The translations under genes were made by a program, and so were the position numbers. Shown piece by piece: positions 1 through 5,100 of a stretch of 5,100 bases of DNA. A model generated the notes under the pieces. The model was not told the origin of the DNA. It did not search any database and worked only from the letters and a program-made list of their open reading frames with translations. This DNA is from Betaproteobacteria bacterium (lineage in GTDB: Bacteria > Pseudomonadota > Gammaproteobacteria > Burkholderiales > Burkholderiaceae_E). The stretch spans positions 1 to 5,100 of the forward strand of contig RFVZ01000179.1 of the NCBI GenBank assembly GCA_009922405.1, in the 5' to 3' direction. How positions within the stretch are numbered: the first letter of the stretch is position 1; each line of letters begins with the position of its first letter.

Positions 1-65
1 GCTGGGTGTGGAAGCGTGGTAACACGTTAAGCTAACCAGTACTAATTGCCCGTGAGGCTTGACCC
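1..65 (+). rRNA. rrl: 23S ribosomal RNA, 3' end (partial)
   Basis: This is the last stretch of the large-subunit rRNA; the rest lies upstream of the window. The segment GTGGTAACACGTTAAGCTAA, followed by CCAGTACTAATTGCCCGTGAGGCTT, matches the conserved 3' terminus of bacterial 23S (E. coli ends in GAGCTAACCGGTACTAATGAACCGTGAGGCTTAACC). The GCTTGACCCTATAAC run at the boundary is a form I associate with Betaproteobacteria. The mature 3' end is placed at about 65 by analogy and could be off by a few bases. A 5S gene follows in the usual order. Confidence 0.95.
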
Positions 66-184
66 TATAACCTTGCCAAACCAAGTGCATGGTTTTGTCC
101 GCATCGTTTGCGAAGCAATCGCAATCCAAATAATTAATAACTTCTTCCAAAGGCCAACGCACTCGTGCGATGGTCGACCGTTTT
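66..184 (+). other. 23S-5S internal transcribed spacer
   Basis: This is the transcribed spacer between 23S and 5S, about 120 nt and richer in A/T than the flanking genes. It contains no tRNA-like cloverleaf and no credible reading frame. Small hairpins are visible: AAACCA/TGGTTT around 79-96, and CGCA/TGCG with a CTCG loop near 160-172. They may take part in rRNA processing, but that is inference. An open frame does cross this region and the 5S gene, but it is a chance reading through structural RNA. Confidence 0.85.
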
Positions 185-301
185 CGCCTGATGACCATAG
201 CGAGTTGGAACCACCCCTTCCCATCCCGAACAGGACCGTGAAACGACTCAGCGCCGATGATAGTGAGCACTTCGCTCGTGAAAGTAGGACATCGTCAGGC
301 A
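185..301 (+). rRNA. rrf: 5S ribosomal RNA
   Basis: This is a complete 5S rRNA of about 116 nt. The closing helix I is formed by GCCTGATGA at 186-194 and TCGTCAGGC at 292-300, with a single G-U pair. Between them lie the conserved core TTCCCATCCCGAACAGGACC, then GTGAAACGACTC, the GCGCCGATGATAGTG block and the AAAGTAGGAC block. The helix IV arm reads GAGC (265-268) and GCTC (274-277) around a 5-nt loop, so it stays base-paired, as expected for a functional gene. The core wording is typical of betaproteobacterial 5S. The exact ends are uncertain by one or two bases. It is co-transcribed with 23S and is followed 11 nt later by a terminator hairpin. Confidence 0.96.
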
Positions 302-311
302 ACTCACAAAG

Positions 312-344
312 AAAAAGGGAGCTCCGCGAGGGGCTCCCTTTTTT
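312..344. terminator. rho-independent terminator, probably bidirectional
   Basis: A long hairpin follows the 5S gene. AAAAAGGGAGC (312-322) pairs with GCTCCCTTTTT (333-343), and the stem continues inward through a T-G pair and two C-G pairs (323-325 with 330-332) to a GCGA tetraloop (326-329), a GNRA-type loop. On the plus strand the stem runs into six T residues (339-344) and so ends the rrn transcript. On the minus strand the complement of 316-308 gives TTTTTCTTT after the same stem, so it can also stop transcription arriving from bioB. No other intrinsic terminator with a T-run is visible between bioB and the rRNA genes. Confidence 0.93.
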
Positions 345-368
345 GTTGGGTTTCGTCGATGGAAAGCA

Positions 369-405
369 GCCGTAAAGCTACGGCAGCGGCCCTTTGAGAG
401 AGGGC
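369..405. other. two adjacent hairpins in the convergent intergenic region
   Basis: Two inverted repeats sit between the bioB stop and the rrn terminator. The first is GCCGTA (369-374) and TACGGC (379-384) around an AAGC loop. The second is GCCCT (389-393) and AGGGC (401-405) around a 7-nt loop. Neither is followed by a T-run on either strand, so they are not classical intrinsic terminators. They would lie in the 3' untranslated part of the bioB transcript, where they could protect its end; that role is inference. The stems are short and could be chance. Confidence 0.4.
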
Positions 406-422
406 GTCGCGCTTATGCTCGC

Positions 423-1373
423 TCAGGTGACCGAGCCCGTGGTCCTCAATCCCAGTTTTTGAATCAGGGTCCGATCCGCGTCGGTATCCGGATTTCCTGT
501 GACCAGCAGTTTGTCGCCGTAAAATATTGAATTAGCCCCCGCAACAAAACAAAGGGCTTCGACGGCTTCCCCAAGTTCTTTGCGCCCTGCCGATAATCGG
601 ACGCGCGCTTTGGGCATCAGGATTCTGGCGACAGCGATCACTCGAACGAAATCAATCGGGTCGATCGGATCGGAGTCGCCCAGCGGCGTTCCGGGGACTC
701 GAACCAAACTATTGATGGGAACCGATTCGGGGTAGGGCGAGAGATTCGCGAGCTCGGCCAGCAAGCCGGCGCGATGGGCGACGGTTTCACCCATCCCGAT
801 AATTCCGCCACAGCAGACTTGAATACCGGCGGCGCGCACATGGGCCAGGGTGTCGAGTCGGTCTTGATAGGTTCGGGTATCGACGATCGCGGGGTAGTAG
901 TCCGGCGAGGTGTCGAGGTTGTGGTTGTAATAATCCAGACCCGCTTGTTGTAATTCAACTGCTTGATGGGGCTCGAGCATGCCAAGCGTTGCACAGGTTT
1001 CCAGGCCGAGCCCTTTGACGGCTGCAACCAGGGTCGAGACCTGGGCGATGTCGCGGTCTTTCGGTGAACGCCAAGCGGCGCCCATACAAAAACGACTCGC
1101 GCCCGCATCTTTTGCGACTTGGGCCGCGCGCAGCACTTCGTCGACCGCGAGAAGCTTTTCTGCTTTGACGCCGGTCTCGAACTGAGCGGATTGAGGGCAA
1201 TAGCCGCAGTTCTCAGGGCAGCCGCCCGTCTTGATAGAAAGCAGGGTGGCGAGTTCAATATCGCCATCAGGCCAATGTTGGCGATGCACGGTTTGTGCAT
1301 CGTGGATGAGATCCAGAAACGGTTTTTCGAGCAAGGCGTGAACCTGCTCGACGGTCCATTCTCCCGTCGGCAT
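423..1373 (-). CDS. bioB: biotin synthase BioB
   Basis: BioB is a cytoplasmic radical-SAM enzyme that inserts sulfur into dethiobiotin in the last step of biotin synthesis. From the ATG at 1373 the protein has 316 residues. The radical-SAM CxxxCxxC cysteines are C52, C56 and C59 within KTGGCPENCGYCPQ. The ligands of the sulfur-donating [2Fe-2S] cluster are all present by alignment with E. coli C97, C128, C188 and R260: C96, C127, C187 and R259. The YNHNLDTS motif is at 149-156. The start was chosen because MPTGEWTVEQV lines up with the E. coli N-terminus (MAHRPRWTLSQV). The frame stays open upstream to 1655, and in-frame ATGs at 1478 and 1487 would add 35-38 residues overlapping the M20 gene. 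No strong ribosome site precedes any of these starts. It lies 37 nt after the M20 gene, probably in one transcript. No other biotin genes and no BirA-type operator are visible. Confidence 0.96.
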   Translation of the reverse strand: MPTGEWTVEQVHALLEKPFLDLIHDAQTVHRQHWPDGDIELATLLSIKTGGCPENCGYCPQSAQFETGVKAEKLLAVDEVLRAAQVAKDAGASRFCMGAAWRSPKDRDIAQVSTLVAAVKGLGLETCATLGMLEPHQAVELQQAGLDYYNHNLDTSPDYYPAIVDTRTYQDRLDTLAHVRAAGIQVCCGGIIGMGETVAHRAGLLAELANLSPYPESVPINSLVRVPGTPLGDSDPIDPIDFVRVIAVARILMPKARVRLSAGRKELGEAVEALCFVAGANSIFYGDKLLVTGNPDTDADRTLIQKLGLRTTGSVT

Positions 1374-1410
1374 CCGACTCGGCTGAGCTTTTTTTCTCAG
1401 GACGATTGCT

Positions 1411-2601
1411 TCAGGCTGCAAGAAAGCGCTCCGCGAGTCGGACCCAGTACGTGGCTCCGATTGGGATGATGTCGTCATTGAAGTCATAGCTTGGATTATG
1501 CAAAGTACAGGGGCCGGCGCCATGGCCCATCTCTCTGTGCCCGCCTTCGCCGTTACCGATAAAGGCATACGAACCGGGCTTCTCGAGCAGCATGTAAGAA
1601 AAGTCTTCGGCGCCCATCGTGGGTTCAATGGCGCGATTGACCTTGTCCGGACCAACGATTTCGGTCATCACATCGGCGCAGAAAGCAGCCATCTTCGGAT
1701 CGTTGATGGTCGGCGGATAATTGCGTTGGAACGACAAGCTTGCGCTGCCGCCGAGGGCTTTCGCGGTGTGCTCAATAATCTCGCGCATCCGTGCTTCGAT
1801 CAGGTCAAGTACCTCGACCGAGAACGTGCGGACTGTACCAGCCAAACGGGCATCGTCCGGAATGATATTGAATGCACTGCCCGCATTTATTTTAGTGATC
1901 GACAAGACGGCGGCATCGATCGGTTTGCGGTTGCGGCTCACGATGGTCTGAAGATTTTGGGCGATTGCGACCGCGATCATGACCGGGTCAACGCCGAGAT
2001 GTGGGAGCGCCGCGTGCGCTCCTTTGCCTCGAACATGAATTTCGAATTCATTAGACGACGCCATCATGGGTCCGGGGGTCACGCCAAAAGTGCCGGCTGC
2101 GGTTCCAGGCCAGTTATGCAGACCGAAGACGGCATCGCAAGGAAATCGCTTGAAGAGCCCTTCCTCAATCATGCGCCGTGCGCCCCCACCGCCCTCTTCG
2201 GCTGGTTGGAAAATGAGATGCACGGTACCGTCAAATTGTTTGCGTTGCATCAGCACTTTGGCTGCCGCCAGGAGCATTGCGGTGTGACCATCATGGCCGC
2301 ACGCATGCATGCGGCCGTCGAAGACTGACCGGTGCCCAAACGTATTGATTTCTTGGAGCGGCAGTGCGTCCATGTCGGCACGTAAACCGATGGCGCGGGT
2401 CGACTGGCCGACCTGGAGGCTAGCCACGACGCCCGTGCCTGCCAAACCGCAGTCGACTGCGTAGCCCCATTCGCGCAACTTGGAGGCGACCACGTCGGCA
2501 GTACGGACTTCCTGAAATTTGAGCTCAGGGTGGGCGTGTAGATCGCGACGAATCGCCTGGAATTCTGGCTGCCATTGCAGCGCGGGTTCAATCAGATTCA
2601 C
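1411..2601 (-). CDS. M20 family metallopeptidase (hippurate hydrolase / aminoacylase-like amidohydrolase)
   Basis: A 396-residue cytoplasmic zinc-type amidohydrolase of the M20D group (HipO, ILR1, aminoacylase-like). Members cleave N-acyl amino acids such as hippurate or other amide conjugates; the substrate here cannot be read from sequence. The catalytic domain shows LRADMDALP (73-81), HACGHDGHT (99-107; metal ligands C101 and H103), the catalytic and metal-binding glutamates in QPAEEGGGG (E135, E136), LHNWP (H162) and the C-terminal ligand H368 in LHNPSYDFND. The inserted dimerisation domain is about 184-300, with GKGAHAALP (H196). All expected ligands are present and the length is normal. 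The start is GTG (MNLIEP), preceded at 6 nt by a good Shine-Dalgarno sequence. It is the first gene of a probable unit with bioB and diverges from the Mo-oxidoreductase gene. There is no signal peptide. Confidence 0.93.
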   Translation of the reverse strand: MNLIEPALQWQPEFQAIRRDLHAHPELKFQEVRTADVVASKLREWGYAVDCGLAGTGVVASLQVGQSTRAIGLRADMDALPLQEINTFGHRSVFDGRMHACGHDGHTAMLLAAAKVLMQRKQFDGTVHLIFQPAEEGGGGARRMIEEGLFKRFPCDAVFGLHNWPGTAAGTFGVTPGPMMASSNEFEIHVRGKGAHAALPHLGVDPVMIAVAIAQNLQTIVSRNRKPIDAAVLSITKINAGSAFNIIPDDARLAGTVRTFSVEVLDLIEARMREIIEHTAKALGGSASLSFQRNYPPTINDPKMAAFCADVMTEIVGPDKVNRAIEPTMGAEDFSYMLLEKPGSYAFIGNGEGGHREMGHGAGPCTLHNPSYDFNDDIIPIGATYWVRLAERFLAA

Positions 2602-2607
2602 GGGGGT

Positions 2608-2612
2608 ACCTC
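2608..2612 (-). promoter_or_regulatory. ribosome binding site of the M20 gene
   Basis: On the minus strand GAGGT (within GGTGAGGTAC) lies 6 nt before the GTG codon at 2601. It is a good match to the 16S anti-Shine-Dalgarno sequence and supports GTG as the true start rather than a later ATG. The reading MNLIEP also agrees with the N-terminus I remember for betaproteobacterial homologues. Confidence 0.75.
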
Positions 2613-2645
2613 ACCGGTGCTTTTGCGTTTCAGCTTGAGCGGTTC

Positions 2646-2654
2646 AATATAGCA
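2646..2654 (-). promoter_or_regulatory. candidate extended -10 promoter for M20-bioB
   Basis: On the minus strand this reads TGCTATATT, a TGn extension plus a hexamer matching TATAAT at five of six positions. The region about 17 nt further upstream has no good -35, which is common for extended -10 promoters. Transcription would begin near 2639, giving a leader of about 38 nt before the GTG at 2601 and leaving the ribosome site inside it. The call rests on sequence match only. Confidence 0.5.
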
Positions 2655-2677
2655 CTCACTTTCGAGCGGGCACATAT

Positions 2678-4795
2678 ATGACGACCATAGAACAGGAACG
2701 CACGGTTCGCGCGGCTTGCCCGCATGATTGTCCCGATACCTGCGCGCTGCGGGTAACCGTCAGCGGCAACCGTGTTATTCGAGTCGAGGGGGATCCCGAC
2801 CATCCGCCGACGGACGGTGTTTTGTGCACGAAAGTGGCCCGCTATGCGGAACGCACGCATCATGCGGATCGTCTGACTCAGCCGCTGCGCCGAACCGGGC
2901 CGAAAGGCTCGGGGCAATTTGAGGCGGTGTCGTGGGCGGTGGCAATCACCGAGATCGCCGCCCGCCTTACTCAAATCGCGGCGCGCGACCCGCAGCGTAT
3001 CGTGCCCTATAGCTATGCCGGGACCATGGGGTTCGTTCAAGGCGACGGACTGGCGCAGCGCTTTTTTCATGCGATTGGCGCGTCGCGACTCGAAGCAACG
3101 ATCTGTTCTGCAGCCGGCAGTAACGGACTGGCCTCAGTACATGGCAAATCGGTGGGCATGGCGGTCGAGCAGTTTGAACATTCGAAACTGATCCTGCTCT
3201 GGGGCACTAATCCGGTGACGTCGAGCGTTCATTTATGGCGGCGGATTCAGGCCGCTAAACGCAAGGGCGCAGTGGTGGTCGCGATTGATCCGTTCGAATC
3301 GGATTCCGCTCAAAAATGTGACCGTTGGCTGGCGTTGCGCCCGGGCACCGACGCTGCGTTAGCGCTGGCGCTGATCAACATACTCATCACGGAAAACCTG
3401 TTGGATCACGATTGGATCAAACAGCATACGGAGGGGTTCGAGGCGCTTTCAGAGCGCGCGATGCAATGGCCAGCGGCTCGCGCCGCGGAGGTCTGCGGAA
3501 TTGAAGAGGCGGACATCGTCTGGTTGGCGCGCCAGTGGGGAACCGTTCGTCCCGGCGCGATTCGAGTGAATTATGGCGTGCAGCGAGCGCGTGGGGGTGC
3601 CGACGCGGTTCGGGCAATCGCAGCATTGGCCGCGCTTACGGGCGCCTGGCGCGATGCAGCCGGTGGCATGTTGTTATCGTCATCGGGCTGGTTCCCGGTG
3701 GATGTAACCGGTTGGCAGCGCCCAGATCTAATGCCCAGTTGGCCTGATCGCTTACCCCGTTCGGTGAATATGTCGGCGATCGGTGACGCTCTGGCAATTC
3801 CGGTGGCGTCGACTGCCGCCTCGACCTCAATTCCCATTGAAGCCATCGTTGTATGGAACGCCAACCCGGTCGCGGTGGCGCCCGACTCCGAATCGGTTAT
3901 TCAGGGATTTGCCCGCGAAGATTTGTTCACGGTGGTGCTTGAGCATTTTCAGACGGACACAGCCGACTGGGCCGATTGGGTTTTGCCAGCGACAACGCAG
4001 ATGGAGCATTTTGATCTGCACAAAAGCTATGGACACACGTCGCTGGTGGTTAACCACCCTGCGATTGCCCCGATTGGCGATGCCCTGCCGAACAGCGAGA
4101 TTTTTAGGCGGCTTGCCCGGGCGATGGGTTTGACCGAACCGGCGCTATTTGATGATGACGAGACGGTCGCGCGCAGTGCGCTTGACTGGTCGCATCCGCG
4201 CCTGGCGGGTGTGACCTGGGAGGATTTGTTAGAGCGCGGTTGGGCGTCATTAACCATGGATCCGACGGTCAACCCCCTGGCGAATGGGGGGTTTCCGACC
4301 GCGTCGGGACGTGTCCAGCTGGTCGATCCAGCCTTGGGTGCGCAGGGTCGCGACCCCGTTCCGGACTGGCAGCCGCCTTGGGAGTCCGCTGAAGTCGACC
4401 CCCAGCGCTCGGCGCTTTATCCGCTTCAGTTGATTTCTCCGCCCGCACGGAATTTTCTGAATACGACCTTTGTGAACGTGACCTCCATCCGCGCGCGCGA
4501 AGGTGAGCCGGAGTGTTTACTGCATCCTGCCGATGCGACCCAGCGCGGGTTGATCGATGGGACTCTGGTGCGGGTTTTCAATGACCGTGGCGCGTTTGCC
4601 GCGCGATTACGCGTGACGGAGCGTACTCGCCCCGGGGTGGCAGTGGCGCCCTCGATCTGGTGGCATCGTGATGCACCGGGTGTTCATGGGGGGCCTGGAC
4701 GCAACGTGAACGCGGTGACGAGTCAGCGCCTGACCGAGGGTGGTGCGGGCGCCACGTTCTATGACTGCCGGGTTGAAGTCGAAGCCCTAGGCTAG
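2678..4795 (+). CDS. molybdopterin oxidoreductase family protein (DMSO reductase superfamily)
   Basis: A 705-residue enzyme of the bis-MGD molybdenum (or tungsten) family, COG0243-like and similar to uncharacterised YyaE-type proteins; the substrate is unknown. The N-terminal [4Fe-4S] domain (about 11-62) has C14, C18, C22 (CPHDCPDTC) and C50, followed by K52, the position of the lysine that links cluster and pterin in formate dehydrogenase. The large molybdopterin domain spans about 65-480, with LLWGTNPVTS (173-182) and VVWNANPVAV (391-400) as typical cofactor-binding turns. The C-terminal dinucleotide-binding domain is about 580-702. In ATICSAAG, C143 (or S144) sits where FdhF has its metal-binding selenocysteine, so a Cys ligand is plausible; this is my by-eye alignment. 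There is no twin-arginine signal, so it is probably cytoplasmic. No iron-sulfur or membrane partner subunit and no cofactor gene adjoins it. The gene is intact, with normal length and composition. Confidence 0.9.
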   Translation: MTTIEQERTVRAACPHDCPDTCALRVTVSGNRVIRVEGDPDHPPTDGVLCTKVARYAERTHHADRLTQPLRRTGPKGSGQFEAVSWAVAITEIAARLTQIAARDPQRIVPYSYAGTMGFVQGDGLAQRFFHAIGASRLEATICSAAGSNGLASVHGKSVGMAVEQFEHSKLILLWGTNPVTSSVHLWRRIQAAKRKGAVVVAIDPFESDSAQKCDRWLALRPGTDAALALALINILITENLLDHDWIKQHTEGFEALSERAMQWPAARAAEVCGIEEADIVWLARQWGTVRPGAIRVNYGVQRARGGADAVRAIAALAALTGAWRDAAGGMLLSSSGWFPVDVTGWQRPDLMPSWPDRLPRSVNMSAIGDALAIPVASTAASTSIPIEAIVVWNANPVAVAPDSESVIQGFAREDLFTVVLEHFQTDTADWADWVLPATTQMEHFDLHKSYGHTSLVVNHPAIAPIGDALPNSEIFRRLARAMGLTEPALFDDDETVARSALDWSHPRLAGVTWEDLLERGWASLTMDPTVNPLANGGFPTASGRVQLVDPALGAQGRDPVPDWQPPWESAEVDPQRSALYPLQLISPPARNFLNTTFVNVTSIRAREGEPECLLHPADATQRGLIDGTLVRVFNDRGAFAARLRVTERTRPGVAVAPSIWWHRDAPGVHGGPGRNVNAVTSQRLTEGGAGATFYDCRVEVEALG

Positions 4796-4815
4796 GCGAG
4801 GTGTGCCTTACGATC

Positions 4816-4844
4816 TTGTTTCGTAGTTCATTTGCGACTACAAT
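4816..4844 (+). promoter_or_regulatory. candidate sigma-70 promoter of the antitoxin gene
   Basis: TTGTTT (4816-4821) as -35 and TACAAT (4839-4844, five of six matches) as -10 are separated by exactly 17 bp. Transcription would start near 4851, about 22 nt before the ATG. This lies in the 77 bp gap after the Mo-oxidoreductase stop, so the antitoxin gene probably has its own promoter. No intrinsic terminator is visible between the two genes. Confidence 0.6.
4823..4841. promoter_or_regulatory. inverted repeat, candidate antitoxin operator
   Basis: GTAGT (4823-4827) and ACTAC (4837-4841) form a perfect 5-bp inverted repeat around 9 nt. The match extends imperfectly outward (TTCGTAGT against ACTACAAT). 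It lies between the candidate -35 and -10 and overlaps the -10, so a bound protein would block RNA polymerase. A related GGCTACAC (4849-4856) nearby could be a third half-site. RelB/DinJ-family antitoxins usually repress their own operon through such palindromes; the assignment here is inferred from position. Confidence 0.45.
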
Positions 4845-4872
4845 TCGAGGCTACACTCTTTAGGGGCTTTCG

Positions 4873-5100
4873 ATGACCACCGCCGACACTTACGTTCGTG
4901 CCCGGATCGATACCGCCACCAAGGAGCGGGCGGCAGATGCTTTAGAAGCCATGGGGCTGTCCGTTTCTGATGCCATCCGCCTTCTCATGTTGCGCATCGC
5001 GGACGAACGCCGTTTGCCCTTCGAGGTCAAAGCGCCCAGTGCCACGAGTCGTCGGGCACTGGCTGAGGTCAAGGCCGGAGAGGTCAAGCGCTTCGTTAGC
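4873..5100 (+). CDS. RelB/DinJ family antitoxin (partial, runs off the window)
   Basis: The first 76 residues of a type II toxin-antitoxin antitoxin; no stop codon is reached before the window ends. The N-terminus is a ribbon-helix-helix DNA-binding domain: strand TYVRARID (6-13), helix KERAADALEAMG (17-28), turn LSVSD (29-33) and helix AIRLLMLRIADE (34-45), followed by RRLPFEVKAP. It resembles E. coli DinJ (FVRARIDEDLKNQAADVLAG, then MGLTISD), and that family neutralises RelE/YafQ-type mRNA interferases. The C-terminal part (about 51-76), charged and ending KAGEVKRFVS, would be the start of the toxin-binding tail. AGGGG (4862-4866), 6 nt before the ATG, is a good ribosome site. DinJ has 86 residues, so only about 10-25 codons should be missing. 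The toxin gene is expected directly downstream but is not visible. Confidence 0.88.
   Translation, partial: MTTADTYVRARIDTATKERAADALEAMGLSVSDAIRLLMLRIADERRLPFEVKAPSATSRRALAEVKAGEVKRFVS

Larger units (their letters stand above)
2602..2677. promoter_or_regulatory. divergent intergenic control region (M20 gene / Mo-oxidoreductase gene)
   Basis: These 76 bp must carry the start signals of two divergent genes. The minus-strand side has a clear candidate. For the plus strand only weak elements are seen: TTGCGT (2623-2628) with TATAGC (2648-2653), 19 bp apart. The latter overlaps the minus-strand -10, so the two promoters may compete. A purine-rich GAGCGGG (2664-2670), 7 nt before the ATG at 2678, is a moderate ribosome site. 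The small inverted repeat TTGA-GCGGT-TCAA (2635-2647) could bind a regulator, but its 4-bp arms are too short to be convincing. No BirA box or riboswitch is recognisable. Confidence 0.4.

Noticed and set aside
66..184. Possible tRNA or small RNA in the 23S-5S spacer
   Set aside because: No cloverleaf, T-loop motif or internal promoter or terminator is visible; it has only the short hairpins expected of a processed rRNA spacer.
46..375. Open frames on both strands across the 23S end, spacer and 5S gene
   Set aside because: They run through structural RNA and its terminator, have no ribosome site, and their peptides show no protein-like pattern.
1488..1655. Far-upstream in-frame extension of bioB (up to 410 residues)
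   Set aside because: It lies wholly inside the M20 coding sequence in another frame, has an unlikely composition (arginine, proline and serine rich) and exceeds normal BioB length by more than 60 residues.
1498..2328. 276-residue plus-strand open frame opposite the M20 gene
   Set aside because: It is the antisense shadow of a well-supported metallopeptidase gene whose frame carries all family motifs; the translation shows no recognisable domain.
2602..2677. BirA-type biotin operator upstream of the M20-bioB unit
   Set aside because: The expected TTGTAAAC / GTTTACAA half-sites are absent here and in the 37-nt gap before bioB.
2630..3070. 146-residue minus-strand open frame over the start of the Mo-oxidoreductase and the divergent promoter region
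   Set aside because: It is antisense to the conserved iron-sulfur domain and has no family features; it is an expected by-product of GC-rich coding DNA.
4890..5087. 65-residue minus-strand open frame opposite the antitoxin
   Set aside because: The plus-strand frame is a clear ribbon-helix-helix antitoxin with promoter and ribosome site; the antisense frame is low-complexity in serine, alanine and arginine.

Overview
The window looks like an ordinary chromosomal segment of a betaproteobacterium. The 23S 3' end (GCTTGACCCTATAAC), the 5S core (TTCCCATCCCGAACAGGACC) and the hippurate-hydrolase-like M20 peptidase all resemble what I remember from Burkholderiales, Nitrosomonadales and relatives. 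The coding DNA is moderately GC-rich. I cannot place the organism below class.

Layout. Positions 1-301 are the distal end of a ribosomal RNA operon: the last ~65 nt of 23S, a ~120 nt spacer without a tRNA, and a complete 5S gene. A strong intrinsic terminator follows at 312-344. Facing it on the minus strand is a probable two-gene unit: an M20-family amidohydrolase/aminoacylase (2601-1411, GTG start) and then biotin synthase bioB (1373-423). The two genes are 37 nt apart. The terminator hairpin has a T-run on both strands, so it probably ends both the rrn operon and the bioB unit.

A 76 bp divergent intergenic region (2602-2677) separates the M20 gene from a plus-strand gene for a 705-residue molybdopterin (bis-MGD type) oxidoreductase of unknown substrate (2678-4795). 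It has an N-terminal four-cysteine iron-sulfur motif and no export signal. After another 77 bp, which hold a good candidate promoter and an inverted repeat, a RelB/DinJ-type antitoxin gene starts at 4873 and runs off the window. Its toxin gene would be expected just downstream.

Functional reading. The rRNA and bioB genes are housekeeping. The M20 hydrolase and the Mo-enzyme are metabolic genes without a visible pathway link to each other. The partial toxin-antitoxin module is the only accessory-type element. I found no mobile element, CRISPR array or clearly novel system. The points most worth checking are the antitoxin operator, the solitary Mo-enzyme, the start site of bioB and the shared terminator.
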